A stretch of DNA of 64,000 bases from Lytechinus variegatus. Lineage: Eukaryota > Echinodermata > Echinoidea > Temnopleuroida > Toxopneustidae. The DNA lies in NCBI RefSeq assembly GCF_018143015.1, contig NC_054747.1, positions 32,271,233 through 32,335,232 of the forward strand, written 5' to 3'. A model generated the notes under the pieces. That model ran no database searches, was not told where the DNA came from, and was given only the letters and a program-made list of their open reading frames with translations. The position numbers and the translations under genes were made by a program. Positions 1 through 14,000 of the stretch are shown in pieces. The first letter of the stretch is position 1; each line of letters starts with the position of its first letter.

Positions 1-1906
1 CGAACCACCAACTATATGTAAATATGTCCCTTAAATCCTGTTCGTAATTGTTTGCAATACTTTGAACAATGCATTTCAGGTTCTGAGATCACCCATTTAT
101 AGTTGAAACTTACCTCAAACAGTTGTAGCTTTCTTAATGCTGGGCCTTGAAAGTCAATAAGCCTGTTCACGGTTGTTAACTTCGCGTGAGCAGGAAAGGG
201 TCATTAAGATATACCATGATGAGCTGAAGAGTAATAATAGAGCCTTCATAATCACTGGTATTTTACATGCAGTAGCCTAAACAATAGTGTTACGATACTG
301 CAACAAATAACAAACAAGATTTAATTTAAATTTCCTTTTTTTATTACAGGAAATAAATCATGTACTTATATAAACAAAATAAAACCAAATAATCTTACAT
401 TAATCTCTTGAAGTGTCTGATGTACAATCCAGGGTTATAGTTCACTGTTATAGTCCAATATATATTCCAGGTAGGCTGGGAAGATTCCTTATTGATGATG
501 GCGATGATGAAACTGATGTTTAAGTCCGATGAATAATAAGAGTCACTGTAACAAGTTGAAATGTCCGTGAAGATGATGTTGATGATGATTAACAGTCAAT
601 TTCAGCAATCCATGGGTTGAAGCGTGTTCATTGAACAGGTTGATGATGTTGATGATCTCGATGAGAACTGATAATTTCTCTCTCAAAATAACTGCAAACA
701 GTTCATTGATGGTGGGCATAAACTGCTCTGATCTGATCTGGTGAAGTGATCTCATATGATGTGATGTGATCTCCTGCTCTCATATGATGTGATGATCAAG
801 TGATCTAATATGATGTGATGATCCTTAGATAATCTGCCAGCCTTATCTACTCATTACAAGCATGACAAGTATTCTAGATCATTCTCAAAAATTTCACCAC
901 CATGGAAGGTTCTAGCACCTTCTTCCAAAAGAACATTCTCCTTTCAGGAGCAGTCAAAATCCAGAAGACTCTTGAATGACCTCATTGAAATCAACAGTGT
1001 CAATAACATAGCTAAGCCTATTGTTCCTAATCTCTATTCAGAAATAACAATACAACTCCTTGGCCATTAAATAGGCAAGGCCTGCTTAATAAAAGACATT
1101 CTGGAACGTTCTTTACAAATCTTGGCTATCCTTAAAGGGAAATAACTAATAGATGAATGTAATTGCTTTTAAAATTCTTTTACAATTATTCTTATATATA
1201 ACAATAGTAAAATGTGCCAAAGGCAGAAAATTAAACAGATTTCCATACTTTATCCCTGATGTACTATTCTAGTCACCTGGTCTATACCATGCCTTTTGTT
1301 CGTAGAATTTGAATACTCTACGGTATAAAAGCTTAGGCAACATCTGCATTTGAAAATGAAAGTGCTTATCCTAACATGCCTAATGAAAAATCACAAAGGT
1401 CATTTGAGAAAAGTTGATCATGAGGTAACCGTGAACTGGCATATACAACCCGAAAAAATGGTGAGCTCCATTTATTCGTGTTAATTACTCTTAACTTTAT
1501 TCATTGTAAAATTGTTAAATTACATTGAACTTTCGTTTGCTTTCTTCTTCGCCTTCTTCTTCTCTAGTCTTTCTCCTCCTACATGCACTTTGTTTTTTTC
1601 TCTTTAACTTAATTCATCTATTTCATTCTTGTTTCCTTGTTCTTTGTTGATTTTCTTGTTCTTATAAGATTTTGTTCTGCTTGTTTTAATGTTCAGCTTC
1701 GACTCCTTGTCATATATTTCCATTATTCTCATCTATTTATATCCTCCTCCTCCTCCTCAATATTCACTTCCTTGTTCAGTATTATCTCCCCCCCCCCCCC
1801 TCTCCTCATTGTTCTTATCTTCTTTTCTGCTACCCCATCTCATTTCTTTTTACCAATGTAAACTTATGTTTACATGGTCACTCTCCTATCCTCATTATTG
1901 TTGCAG
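1..1906. other. Region without recognised exons
   Basis: I see no convincing exon here. Positions 480-830 are rich in gatgatgt and tgatctcatatgatg-type short repeats, and 1530-1860 is a pyrimidine-rich tract ending in a C run near 1790. The 5' exons of gene 1 (signal peptide and any AMOP domain) should lie to the left of the window, because the first visible exon starts inside a codon. Confidence 0.5.
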
Positions 1907-2071
1907 CATTGTCGTTTGGAGATCCCCATTATATCACAATGGATAGGAATAATTTCACATTCAACGGGCTCGGGGAGTACACCCTACTTCGTTATGCTAT
2001 GAGTGGGACTAAGACAGGACCATTTGACTTCGAGCTCCAGGGGCGACAGATAAAGACACTTGATAAAAACG
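1907..2071 (+). CDS. Gene 1 exon: VWD domain start
   Basis: Acceptor ttgttgcag, donor gtaaga; enters with two bases of a split codon and leaves in phase 1. It encodes SFGDPHYITMDRNNFTFNG followed by GEYTLLRYA, the canonical opening of an SUSD2/mucin-4-type von Willebrand D domain. Confidence 0.88.
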
Positions 2072-5000
2072 GTAAGATGATTTCATTTTGCCAACACTTC
2101 TAATGCTAGGATAGCAGATATCTCTTTAAATTGACATTTCACATTCTTAAACATGTTAAAGGTTAGATGATTATTTTTTGGTAATTTTTTTGTTTATTAT
2201 GACACTTTGGCCTAAGGAGGCAAAAAAGATACATTACTCTTGAATAAGCGCAATTACATCAACCAACAATATAGGTCTACATGAACTTCATAACTTCAAA
2301 TAAAAATGCATTATGGAGAACACTAGCACTGGTTCTGTGCCACTGATAATATCTTATTCATAATAAATATCTTCCTTAAAAAAAATAAAAATGTTCTCGT
2401 AAATGTCAAAGTTGATGTCAATGTATGACCTGTGCCCTTTACCCCCACCCTTTCCAATCGTGTTTCTTGTACTATAAGTGTATTTTTCCCCTACGTTTAA
2501 TTCATTACTGATTACTGAAAATTAATATTATCAATTTTGCGCTTAGTGTTTTTTGGCTATCCAGCCTTATACGTTTTGTATTACCTTTCGTGGAAAACCA
2601 CGCAATTAATTTATCATCAAACACATTCAATGTTTCTTTGTATTGTTTTATCTTATTTCTGAAATAAAGATTGAATTGAACTGATTCCGTCATTTTACCA
2701 ATGTTTGATATGTAACATGTATATTTTGTCTTTCAATATGTGGGGAAATGTAAACAAACAATGTTCAATTACTTCAAACCTCCAGGTAGGGAAGTTGATG
2801 TGACTAAACTATCTTCGATCGCAATGCAGGACAGCGGTTCGGATACCATCGTTGTGGAGGCTAGCGCCAGCAGCGGTATGGACGTTTACAGAAGGGGCAC
2901 GGAAGACAACGCTGAATGGCAGTCGGTTTATTTCTCACATCAGACCTTCACAGATTTACAAGGTCACGGGAAAGCAAACTCGGTTATAAAAGCGATACTC
3001 CAGGCTAAAGATATTCATATTTCAATAAATAAAGTAAAAATTTACGGAGCAAAATGCAGAAATTTTGATCAAAATAGATAGGATTACAAATAACTTAGTT
3101 ATTGAATTGTAAACATTTGCATTTATTCGGTGAAACAGTTCGAGGCATGTCTTCACGAATATTCAATGAGCAAACTGATGATGTCACATCATACTTGTTC
3201 TTTTGTAATTTATTAAATTAAATTAGGTTTATTCAAAATGTTCTACCAAGAACTACCACAATTGGATTGACAACTGATTAAGTACATTAGTTATTTGTTG
3301 CTGAAACTTAATACATTATAATAGATACATTAATAGATACACAATTATGATTTCATGTAATAACATAAGAAAAGGGAAAGTGGGGATATGACATTATCAG
3401 CCCACCTAATAAATATTTATGATGACGTGCATATTGCTGTTTTGTCAAAGTATTGCTGAACTTTGAAATTAGATAACTTTGTTATTTGTTATATGATTTT
3501 GATAAAATTTTCAGCATTTTGCTTTGTGAATTTTACTTAATTTACTTGGATATAAATATTTTCAGCCCAGAGTATCGCTTTAATTCGAAATCACATTATG
3601 ACGTAGCCTAATTGAGGTAAACGGTGATAATAATACCTATTTACCAAAGGTTGCCGCTTTAGCTCCTGTGATCCGTTTTTTTCTGTCGAGCAAAACATAA
3701 AGTCTTCTAAAACGAGAGTCTGACAAAAAGGAAGAAGGTCTCATTTTCCCCGATTGCTAGGTCTCATTCCGAGTTTAAGCGATTTCCTGTCAACGAGGTG
3801 GTGTGGTCACTCTACCACTGAGCTACAGTGTCCGGTAAAATGCAATTTACACTGATTTAAATGATATGCATTTGTTAACATCCCGGCTTTTTGAATTTTA
3901 GATCCGGCACTGATTTGATAGTTTTGTAATGATTGATACAGCTAATAAACGAATCTAATCCAGTGCTTCGTAATGTTTACGTGATTGAAAGCCCCTGCCC
4001 TCTATGAAAAGATGACGTATGCAATTTTTACTTAAATTTAGAGAGTTGGAAAGCATTGCTGAAGATAAAGCCCGCGCGCGCGGCAGAGACTAAATGTTAG
4101 TTATTTTCTCTTTCTCCTATATTTGGATTGTTCGTTCCTTATTTGTCATCAGATTTTGAAACCCCTTTAAAAATATAATGTTACATATTGCCACAGGTCT
4201 TGAATAACCATTCAGCCTAATTGAAATGGCAAATAAAAGGTGAGATAATCTTTACAAATGCAAGAAAAGGGGGAAAACATCCATACACACAAGATAAAAA
4301 CAATGTAAAATAGTTAGGATATGTACAATCTTACGATCTTTCCTAGGTTGTGTCGTAGGCGTCACAGAATTTAAACTCGATGTCCAGATCCACGGTGTCG
4401 TCGTCATGTTCAAAGAAACCGGTATCGGCGTTGCAGTCAACTACCACGACGGAATGCTTGCTGTACAACCAATCCTGCCGTCGACAATAGATGTAAGATG
4501 TGCTTCTTTTCACCACAGTTACACCCATGAATCCGACTCGAGACCCACCAAAGGCATTACGTTATTACCAAGGACATACAATCGGTCGTTTTGGAGTCGG
4601 TTATGTTTGTGTGGCAGTGGCATGCTATCGTTATGTCAGGGAAAGTGTTGGCAAACTTGCTCTGCTCTCAGTCAATCAGAGTCAACTATTTCAGTAGCTT
4701 TAAACATTCTTTGTTCATCTAATGTTTAACTTTGGATAGTCAATCGTGTTAGAAATCTCGAACACAAAGTGTTCAAGTTTACACCACGTTTGAAGTTAAT
4801 TGAGCACTCTTCAAATTTTGTATTATTTTCTCAGCACTAATAGTCATATTATTCTTGGAATCGTTTTAATATTTGTTATCATCATCTAATTATTGGTGAT
4901 TAGACTTAGTGTAATTGATGATATCATTATCATTTTACATTATTGTCATCTTAACAATTGTGAATATTATCATTATTATTATTATCACTATTGCCTTTTG

Positions 5001-8000
5001 AGTAGAAGAAATAGTCGTATTATCATAATAACTATTGCCATTTATCATCATCATCATTGTCATTTTTACAAAATAAATTTGAATGTAACTTCTATATAAA
5101 ACAATTTTTATATTTGTTTTTACTAGAGCGATCATTTGTCTGGGTTGTTTGGCAACAGGGATGGTGACCCCAGCAACGACTTGGAGGCACGGAACAGAAA
5201 CACCCCACTCGAGGATTCGACAGATGAAGATATTTTCCAATTTGGCCAATCATGTAAGAAACACCACGATGACATTACTTTATTGCAGGTGTTTCTTGTT
5301 TATAACATTATCATGGGACCTTAAACATAATGTACAGGCCCTTATCCTAGTCTCGGTGAAGGGGGCATCGGGGTGCCCAAAGAGCCCCCCCCCCCCTCCC
5401 CATTCTTGTCATAATGTACACGAATATTACCTCTCCCTGGGCATTGGTTAGTGACGGAAGCTTCCTTTTTTATCACAGACTTTTATGGACTTTTTACAGA
5501 CTTTCAGGAGTAAAATCTTTCCCATTTGAAAACGATTGGGAAAGATTTTACTCCTGAGATTATGGGGGTGACATGACACAATTGTAGATAGCAAAGATGA
5601 CCAACTTTATTTTTCATTCCATGCTTGACAATAACAACAATAACACATCCCCTCCCCATTCCGAAAACTGGGATCCGCCCATGCTAAAAAATGGACCCAT
5701 TAAGAAGGGGAGAATGGGACGGAAAATACCCTTTTCACAGTTTTTAAGCATACACTTCTCTCCAGCTAAATAATGTGAGTTCTAGTCTAGCGCTGAGAGT
5801 TTATCTAACACTGCTTTCAAATCTAACATGGATGTTATATTAACGTTGAGTTTACAATGTATATCTTACGCTGAGTGCAAATCTAACGTTGAGTTTATAT
5901 CCAACGCTGAGTTATAATCTCGTATTCCACCATGGGCGGAAATTCTTTCCCCAAATGTATGTGGGACCAGGGGCTGGAAAATTGAAAGGCAAAAAAAGGA
6001 GGTTATTTACTTCAAATCACATGTATTTTTCGGTTGTGAATGATGTATTTTTCTCCATCATAAAAGACCAAAAATAGTAGGGGGACATCTGATATTGTGT
6101 CCCCTTAGGATTTCCGCCCATGTATCTAACATGTTTAATGCTTAACCTCATTATCTTTTTTGATTCCTAACAGGGGAGATCGAAGCAGATTACACCTTAT
6201 TCCGATACGTGTCAAACAGGGACCATTCCTTCTACCACAATGCGTCATTCGTTCCTCGTATGAACGTAGTTCTCCCAACACTTTACTCACCCTGTAACAA
6301 CATTTACCAATGTCTGTTCGATTACGAGGTGTCAAATGACGACGAGGACCTAGCCCTGGCTACATTGGATGCTTACGAGAAATTTAAGAGCAGCTCGGAA
6401 AACATTCGTAAAAGTAAGCCAACTAGAACAAAATATGAGGTTTCTCTTTCCCATCGAGGTTCTATGAAACCAATGTCCATTCTTATTTAAATCATATAGG
6501 CTTGCAAAGGTACAATTAAAACCTAGGCCTACTTATATATTTTCCTCTTATTATTGTTTATATAATGTAGTACTCTTTTATTTATTTGAAAATTTATCCC
6601 TGCAAAAATACATGCAATAATAAATAGTATCCCGTTACTTATTCATCTTTGTTTCATAGAATGCATAAGCTAAAACGTATCGGCATCGGAACTGTGATGT
6701 GGATATTTTTTGCATATCTTCCTTATTTTATTTTTTTCAGAATCTCTTTAAAATAAAGTATACTGCTAGAAGGGCCTCACTGATAAAATAAACTACTTAC
6801 AAATCAATATTCTTTGAGCACTTCTAAAGTGATACTCCCAATATTCGAAAATTCTTCTTCATCTTGAGATGGGCTTACTGTAGATTTTTTTTTTGTTTAC
6901 TTCGTAGCATCTTTGAAAAAAATCTCTTTCTTTCCTTTACGTAGTCGACGCATGCCCGTATCTGATTACACCTTACAATGGCACAAAGTCGTACTCGTCA
7001 GATTCGAATAAATATTTTGAAGGCGCCGAGGTCACATTTACCTGCGATGAGAGTTTATTAATGGTTGGCTCATCCTTCAAGCGATGTGAATATGACATGG
7101 AGGCAGGAAGCCTTGTATGGACCGGATCAGAAGGGGATAATGAATGTATAGGTAAGAGCTTTGTGCAGGAACAATCCACAAACTCAACCTATACCTCTGC
7201 AATATGTAATAAACGTAAAAAGGGAGTTAAAAAAGGTCATAGTGATGATTAAGATATTACCAATAATACTAATAGTGGACCCCCCCCCCCCCCCCTCCCG
7301 ACCCCCAAAACACGTGAAAGGATATCGTTTTCAAGATAGGGCACGTAACGTAAGAAGGGTGTCAAAAACACAAAAGGGAAAATCACGAAAAGAAAGCTAC
7401 GTGTTTAGGATCAAATTTGCGGGGATGATAAAACAAAATTAAGATGTTTTATGAAGGATGTCCTTTTTGCCCCAACACTACGTGTTTAGAGTCCGATTTG
7501 TGCGAGGTGTGGGCCGTACAAATCCAAATGATGTGTAAAGGTAAAACCGACGGACCCGTGACATAATAAGATATCGCTGTTCGCCCCGACATGCATCGGT
7601 AAGTTTACCTTTCCCATATGCCCTTTCCTACATTTTTATCATATTTTTCCATTCCACTCCAATTAAATGGCTTAAACCCCACCCGGTTCAAAACTTTTTT
7701 TTTTGTCACGTAGGTCTATAATAGCGGGCATAGTGGTCCAGAAGTAAAAATGCTTTTGACCTTTGACGCGCAATATCTATGTGCCCATGGATGGTATGTG
7801 CGCGCATATATTTTAGTTTATGTTGGTGAGGGTGTGTGAGTGCGTGTGTATTCATGTTCTGGGTGCGTGTGTGTGAGTATGGAAAAAAAAGTGAGGATAA
7901 CGAGAGAGGGGGGGGGGGGAAGCTACTTCCGATACAACCCGACAGAGTCCAAATATATGGAGAGAAGCGAGATGAAACAGCAAATTTATGTATGGTTTTA

Positions 8001-11000
8001 TTTGTGTGAGGGATGTGCGGTGCGCGCGCGCGTGTGTGTGGGGGAGGGGGATGTCTGTGCTTGAATGCCAATTAGAGCGTGTGGGTGTGTAAGGGTGTGT
8101 CTGCAATGGTACATGTAGACCAACTCCATTGAGTGTGGGTGAGGATTTGTGGGTGGTGTGTGGTTGTGAATGTGTGCGTCTGCAGTGGAGTGTAGAGTAT
8201 TTTATTTTTACTTTCTATACAACAAAAAAGGACAAAATAAAGCAGAAATCACTTTCCATCATTGTGCATGTATAGTTTAGGGGGAGAAAATGATTACAGA
8301 AAAAAAGGCGGTGGAAATTTTGGTTTACAAAGAGGTACAAACTTCAATGCACAGGATGATGTTGGAATAATGTTTGAAGGGGAGGTTTGTTACACGCATA
8401 AATGTACATGTAATAAACGCCCACAAATGTGATAACAACTACAAATGTAATAACACTTTAACAACAAATGTGATAACGCCCACAAATGTAAAAACACTTT
8501 ACCCACATATGTAATAATTTCACCCACAAATGTAATGATGACTTTACCCACAAGTGATATGAATTTAAAGGGATTTTGGGCGAACGTGTTCTAAACTAAA
8601 ACTCAATAGTAATGCGTTCATATAGTGACCAGATTGTATAAAACATTTAAACAATCTTCCAAATAAAGATCCCAACATTAATTATTCTTAATATTGAATA
8701 ACATGGAAGTATAGCGTAGTCTTTCATTCAGACCCATATACTTCAAATAGCAAGTAAAAATGATAAATGTTAATAAAAAAGACCCTCACTATCTTATTAA
8801 TGTTAAATAGCATGGAAATGTAGCGTAGTCTTTCATCCAGACCCACATCTTTCAAATAGCAAATTATTAATAAAAATGATAAATAATGATAATAATAATA
8901 AACAAAGATCCACGATCCTATTTATGTTGAAAAACATGGAAATATAGCGTATTTCCTCCAGACCTAGGTATAAGAAATCATTAAAAACAAAACAACAACA
9001 AAAACAAAGACCCTGCAATCTCAGAAACATTGAATAGCATGAAAATATGTTGTAGTCTTTGCTCTAGACCCAGTTATTTCAAAATAGTAAATAAAAAGAA
9101 CAATAAAAACCAACAAACGATATTAACAAAGACCCCACAATACATTAAAGTTGAATAACTTGAAAATATGTCGTAGTCTTGCCTCAAGACCTAGTTTTTA
9201 TAAACAACGAATCATAAAAAAGATAGATAATAATAAAACAAAGATCCCACAATCCTATTGATGTTGACTAACATGGAAATATACACAGTCTTTCCCCCAG
9301 ACCCAAATATTTCGATTAAAAAAATCATAAAATACATATAATATTTTTTTTAAAAGGCCCACAATCTTATTGATGTTGAATATCATGGAAATACAGTGTA
9401 AAGTTTTCCCCAGCCCTACTTATTTCAAAATTACTAATCATTTTAAAAGGACCCCCTATCTTATTAATGCTGAATAACTTCTTCTAATTCTCTCTTGTGT
9501 TGAGTTGGCAACCAGTCAGAAAATGACTGTTTTTGCCTCTGCTTTGATTTGGATCCTTCTTTGTGGGGATGGAAATTACTTTCTCTTCGGCATCATTTTT
9601 CCTATTTTACTTTCTTTTCTTTCCTTCCCATTTTTTTTTATTTTTCTCTCTTGTTTTTTCTGTGAATATTTTTTTCTTTGTCTTTTCTTTTTCCCACCTC
9701 TTTTCTTTTAGTTTCGTTTTTCTGTTTTCTTTATTTTCTTATGCTTTTCCTTTTTTTCTTGTTCTTTCCTTTTCTTACTTTTTTCTTTTTTTATCTAATT
9801 CTTTTCTCTATCTTTATTTTCCTCTCTTCTTTTATTTCTCTTTTTCTTTTTTCCCCTTTTTCTCGTCTTTTAACATGGGGAAATGGCGTAGTCTTTCCCC
9901 CAGATCCAATTATTTCAAAATAACAATCATAAAAATCTAAGACCCAACTACCCTTCAAACTAAATTAAGTTTTTTTCTATTCCAAACCTTGTCATTTTCA
10001 ATTATAAGACATATGAAATCTTTATATCTAAGACTTTATGCCTGTTCAGCACGATTAAATTGATTGGGAGCATTTCATCAACATTTATACTGTTTTGGTG
10101 CTGTTGTATTGTTATTCATAATATATTAACTTGGTGTGGCTGAAAGACTACGCTATATTTCCGTGTTATTCAACATTATTATGCGGTCTCTATACTGGTA
10201 TTTGAATTATTTATAATTTTGAAATAACTCGGTTTGGAGGAAACACTATGCTATATTTCCATGTTATTCAATATTGCCAAGAGTGTAGGGTCTATTATTA
10301 TTTTTTATAATGATTTTTTTCGGTAATGGATGATGGACTACACTTTATTTTCATGTTGTTCAACATTAATAAGATTGTGTAGTCTTTTTTAAAGATTTGC
10401 TGAACGCTTTAAACAACCTGGGTCCGCAAAAATGTCTTTGTGCTATATGAACACATTACTATTGGGATTTAGTTTTTAGTTTTAAGTATCTGGGTCTGGA
10501 GAAAAGACTACGCTTGATTCTCATTTTATTTCATAAGAATATCATTATGGTATCTTAGTTTGGACTTATATTATATTTTTTTTAAATAACCCGGTCTGGA
10601 AAAAAAGACATTGCATTTTTCGCTATATGAACACAATACTAAAATGTTTTAGTTTTGAGTAACCGGGTCTGGACAAAATACTACGCTTGATTCTCAGTAT
10701 ACTCTTAGCGCATATATTCTCAATATCGCCATATAAGTAAAAAGGACATTTATTCCACAAGTTTCAATTAACTTGGTCTGGAGAACTAAGTTCGGTTTTT
10801 ATTCCACTGGAATATCATTATGGTATCTTAGTTTAGACTTACATTATAATTTTTGAAATAACCGGGTCAGGAAAAAAAAAGACGTTGCACTTTTGCGCTA
10901 TATGAACGTAGGATTTTAGTTGAGAACGGATTCGTCCAAAATCTCTTCAAATTTATTACATTTGTGGGTAAAGTCATTATCACATTTGTGGGGGATAAAA

Positions 11001-14000
11001 AATATTTCATTTGTGGGTAAAGTGTTGTTACATTTGTGGGCGTTGTTACATTTGTGGGTGTTATTACATTTGTAGGTGTAACAAAGGTTTAACTTGAGAA
11101 GTAATACAAACCGAAGCTTTCTACTAATTCTTTATTTCCAAACTAATGCTAGTAAATATATACAATGCGTAGGAATATATAATAATCACATTATGATTTT
11201 ATATTTACATGTATTATTGTTTTAAGTGAAAAATAAGAACCTGATAATTGCGATATGAACATGGAAAATGTGGGGATATGAATGATAAAAAACATGAATT
11301 GTGATTATGGCATTCAACAAACCACGCCTCAGCCTCTATCAATGATCAATGTAGCCCCGAATTTATAATGCCTGCAAATTGGAGGTCTGTGGAGTGTGAA
11401 AAGTTCTGGTCAAAAAATAAAAATTTCACATTCATTTGTACTTATAGATGAAAAATTGTGCAGTATTTATATATTTTGAACTATCTCCTTCATAGGACAA
11501 TGGACAGAACCAACCCTCCTTTCTCCCACAACTGGTATGTACTCCTGTTCCCTATTATTTAATCAATTCATACTTTATCGAAGATTGCAAATCACATGCC
11601 ACGCTTTTCAATATATTGCACAGATAGTCAATTTTTCTTTATCAGTGGAAAGGGATACAAATTTTTCTCTTATGCAATATTGCATATCAGATAAGTTTTT
11701 ATCTAGTTTATATTTCTTTGTATTAACAAGGGTGTGTTTGAAGCTCCCGAGAATCATGCTTGCATGGAAACGAAAACAATTAAATTGATATACATTTGTA
11801 CTTCAAAAGGATATCAAGGCAAACCATTGGCATTGGAAGGGTGTTTTTTTTCTTCGAAATGTGGTGCTGGTTTTGAAAAAGAAAATAACAAGCAAATTTT
11901 TTTTTCACTTCAAAGTTGAGGTGCTTTTGGTCAAATTTCACTAGTTGAGCATGCCGTGATAACTTCGAGGGTTGCCGCATACGGTATTCCAGCACCCCCA
12001 GCAACTCCGCTTAAAATGAAAATGGGAAAAAAAATATTTGAACACATTACGATTTAGTCGTGAAAAGTATGCCCTTGGTTATTACTTTTCTTGCGGCGGC
12101 AAGGCCCGTAAATTTCTTAAAAGGAACTCGAAAGCGAGGGAGCAAATCGACCGAGCTCGTCACGGGAGCCCTTTAGGATCTCCTGAATTGACATTTATGC
12201 TATCTTCCGTTGTAAAAACGTATTTTTTTTTATATTTACCCGCAGCATACAATCATGGAATCGTTTCTGTTTTAGTCCATTTCATTATAGCATGAGCCGT
12301 AACAGAGTTAGCCTATTATCTAGGCGGAGGCTGCAGTTATTGTCTTTGCTTCACATTGTTTCAACTATGCATAGTGGCTGCGTTAGCCAATACACTCTGT
12401 CTGCCCAATCAATATTCATGTATTCATCTCGTCCTTTCACGTGTTGTGGAACCGGGATCCGTACCCGGCAGCTGTTATTCCCCACTTTTCGCTGTGCCAA
12501 CTCAGACGGACTTTGCGACGGTGTATTGATTTTGGAAGACTTTTGGGTCCGTCGTCATGGTCGTAAAACACTGTCCTGCAATGCAAACTGTGTTACATGA
12601 GAATTGTTTTCGTTTCGCAACTCCAACGGAAGGATTCAATCTGCGTTTTTGTGTGCAAAATTCTGGTTGCTACTATGGTAAAAGCGATATATCTGATTTA
12701 GGACGACTTTCCAGAGCCACATTTGGTTCCTTCTTGAGCTCCAGAGGCCACCCGGGGGCCCAATGCCATTGACGAGTGGATACCAGGCGCGGCCATGCGT
12801 AAAAAGCGAAAGAGTGGTCAAGTACGTTACGTATTAATAGGCCAAATGTAACGTTATAAGGGTGTCAAAAACGATGTCTAAAATACTTAAAAATTTATAC
12901 ATTTCCAGTACTTGTAGGATTACAGGAGCCAAGTACTTGTTAAGAGATGCATTTTCATTTTCTGGAAAAGACATGCTTCCCTTGTTTATGGTGTTTTTTA
13001 AAAACCCCATGATCGCTCCTGGTATCCACTTGTCAATGGAAGTGATCCCCCGAAAATTCGAATCTAATCCCCCATTTCGGGGGAGAGTAAAACATAATGC
13101 TCATTACGTTGTGTGCTAGAGGCATATAGATGAATTTTGCACACGAAAAGCAGATCTATAGCGCCATTTTCATTTTCTGTACTAGATTTAACCCAGATTA
13201 TCAAAGAGAGATATTTTACATTGTACTTAAACCGATAAATAGTTGTACAGTTACTCATATCAGCAGGCAACCGGTTCCACTCTTTAATACAAGATGTTAT
13301 GAAAGAATTCAAGGAAACATAGTTCTTACATAAGGTCGGTGGATGAGGTTTTGTTCACGTGTATTGTAATTATGTATTTGGGAGTTAATCGGGAACATGT
13401 CTTTAAAGTGGCAAATTTGTGGACAAAAACGAAGATTAAACATGAAAATCAACCGATTAAATGCAACTAACTCATCAAGTGGAAGCAACTTTAAGTGAAG
13501 GAATAAGGGTTTACTATGATGTCTGGAAGTTGAATTGGTGATGAGCCTCAAAATTTTCTTCTGTAAAACTTTTAGTTTGTCAATGCAAGTCTTAAAAGTA
13601 TTGCCCCATGCAACTTTGCAGTAGGTCAGTTGGGGAAGCACAATCCTGGTATATAAGGTTTTTAAAATAACCTCAGGTAAAACACATCTTAATCTACACC
13701 TCGAGAAACCTTTGTACACACTGACTCTAAGTGGGGTTTCCAAGTCAAATGCTCATCGATAATTACTCATAGAAATTGAACATGCTCGCTACGAGCAACA
13801 TTGTGGCCTCCAACATCAAGATTATCCACAGTTTCTGGAATACTTTTGCCTCTTGATCAAAAAATAATACATTTTGTTTTCTTAAAATTCATCAAAGTTT
13901 ATTACAACAGAACCAAGCTAGTTTATGACGTTTCGACCAGCGTGTTCTGATAGTCATCAGGAAAGATGACGACCAGAACACGCTGCTATTCTCTCAAAAA

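Noticed and set aside
3790-3835. tRNA-like piece on the minus strand (ctctaccactgagctacag)
   Set aside because: It resembles the D-arm half of a tRNA, but I could not find a matching B box or an acceptor stem.
7706-8106. Overlapping frames on both strands
   Set aside because: Produced by the GT-rich tract; no splice or domain support.
8400-8560. CRISPR-like regular repeats (also 41955-42125 and 44140-44395)
   Set aside because: These are sub-repeats of an inverted eukaryotic element with irregular short spacing, not a CRISPR array.
9505-9940. Long Phe-rich open frames
   Set aside because: They arise from the T-rich tract.
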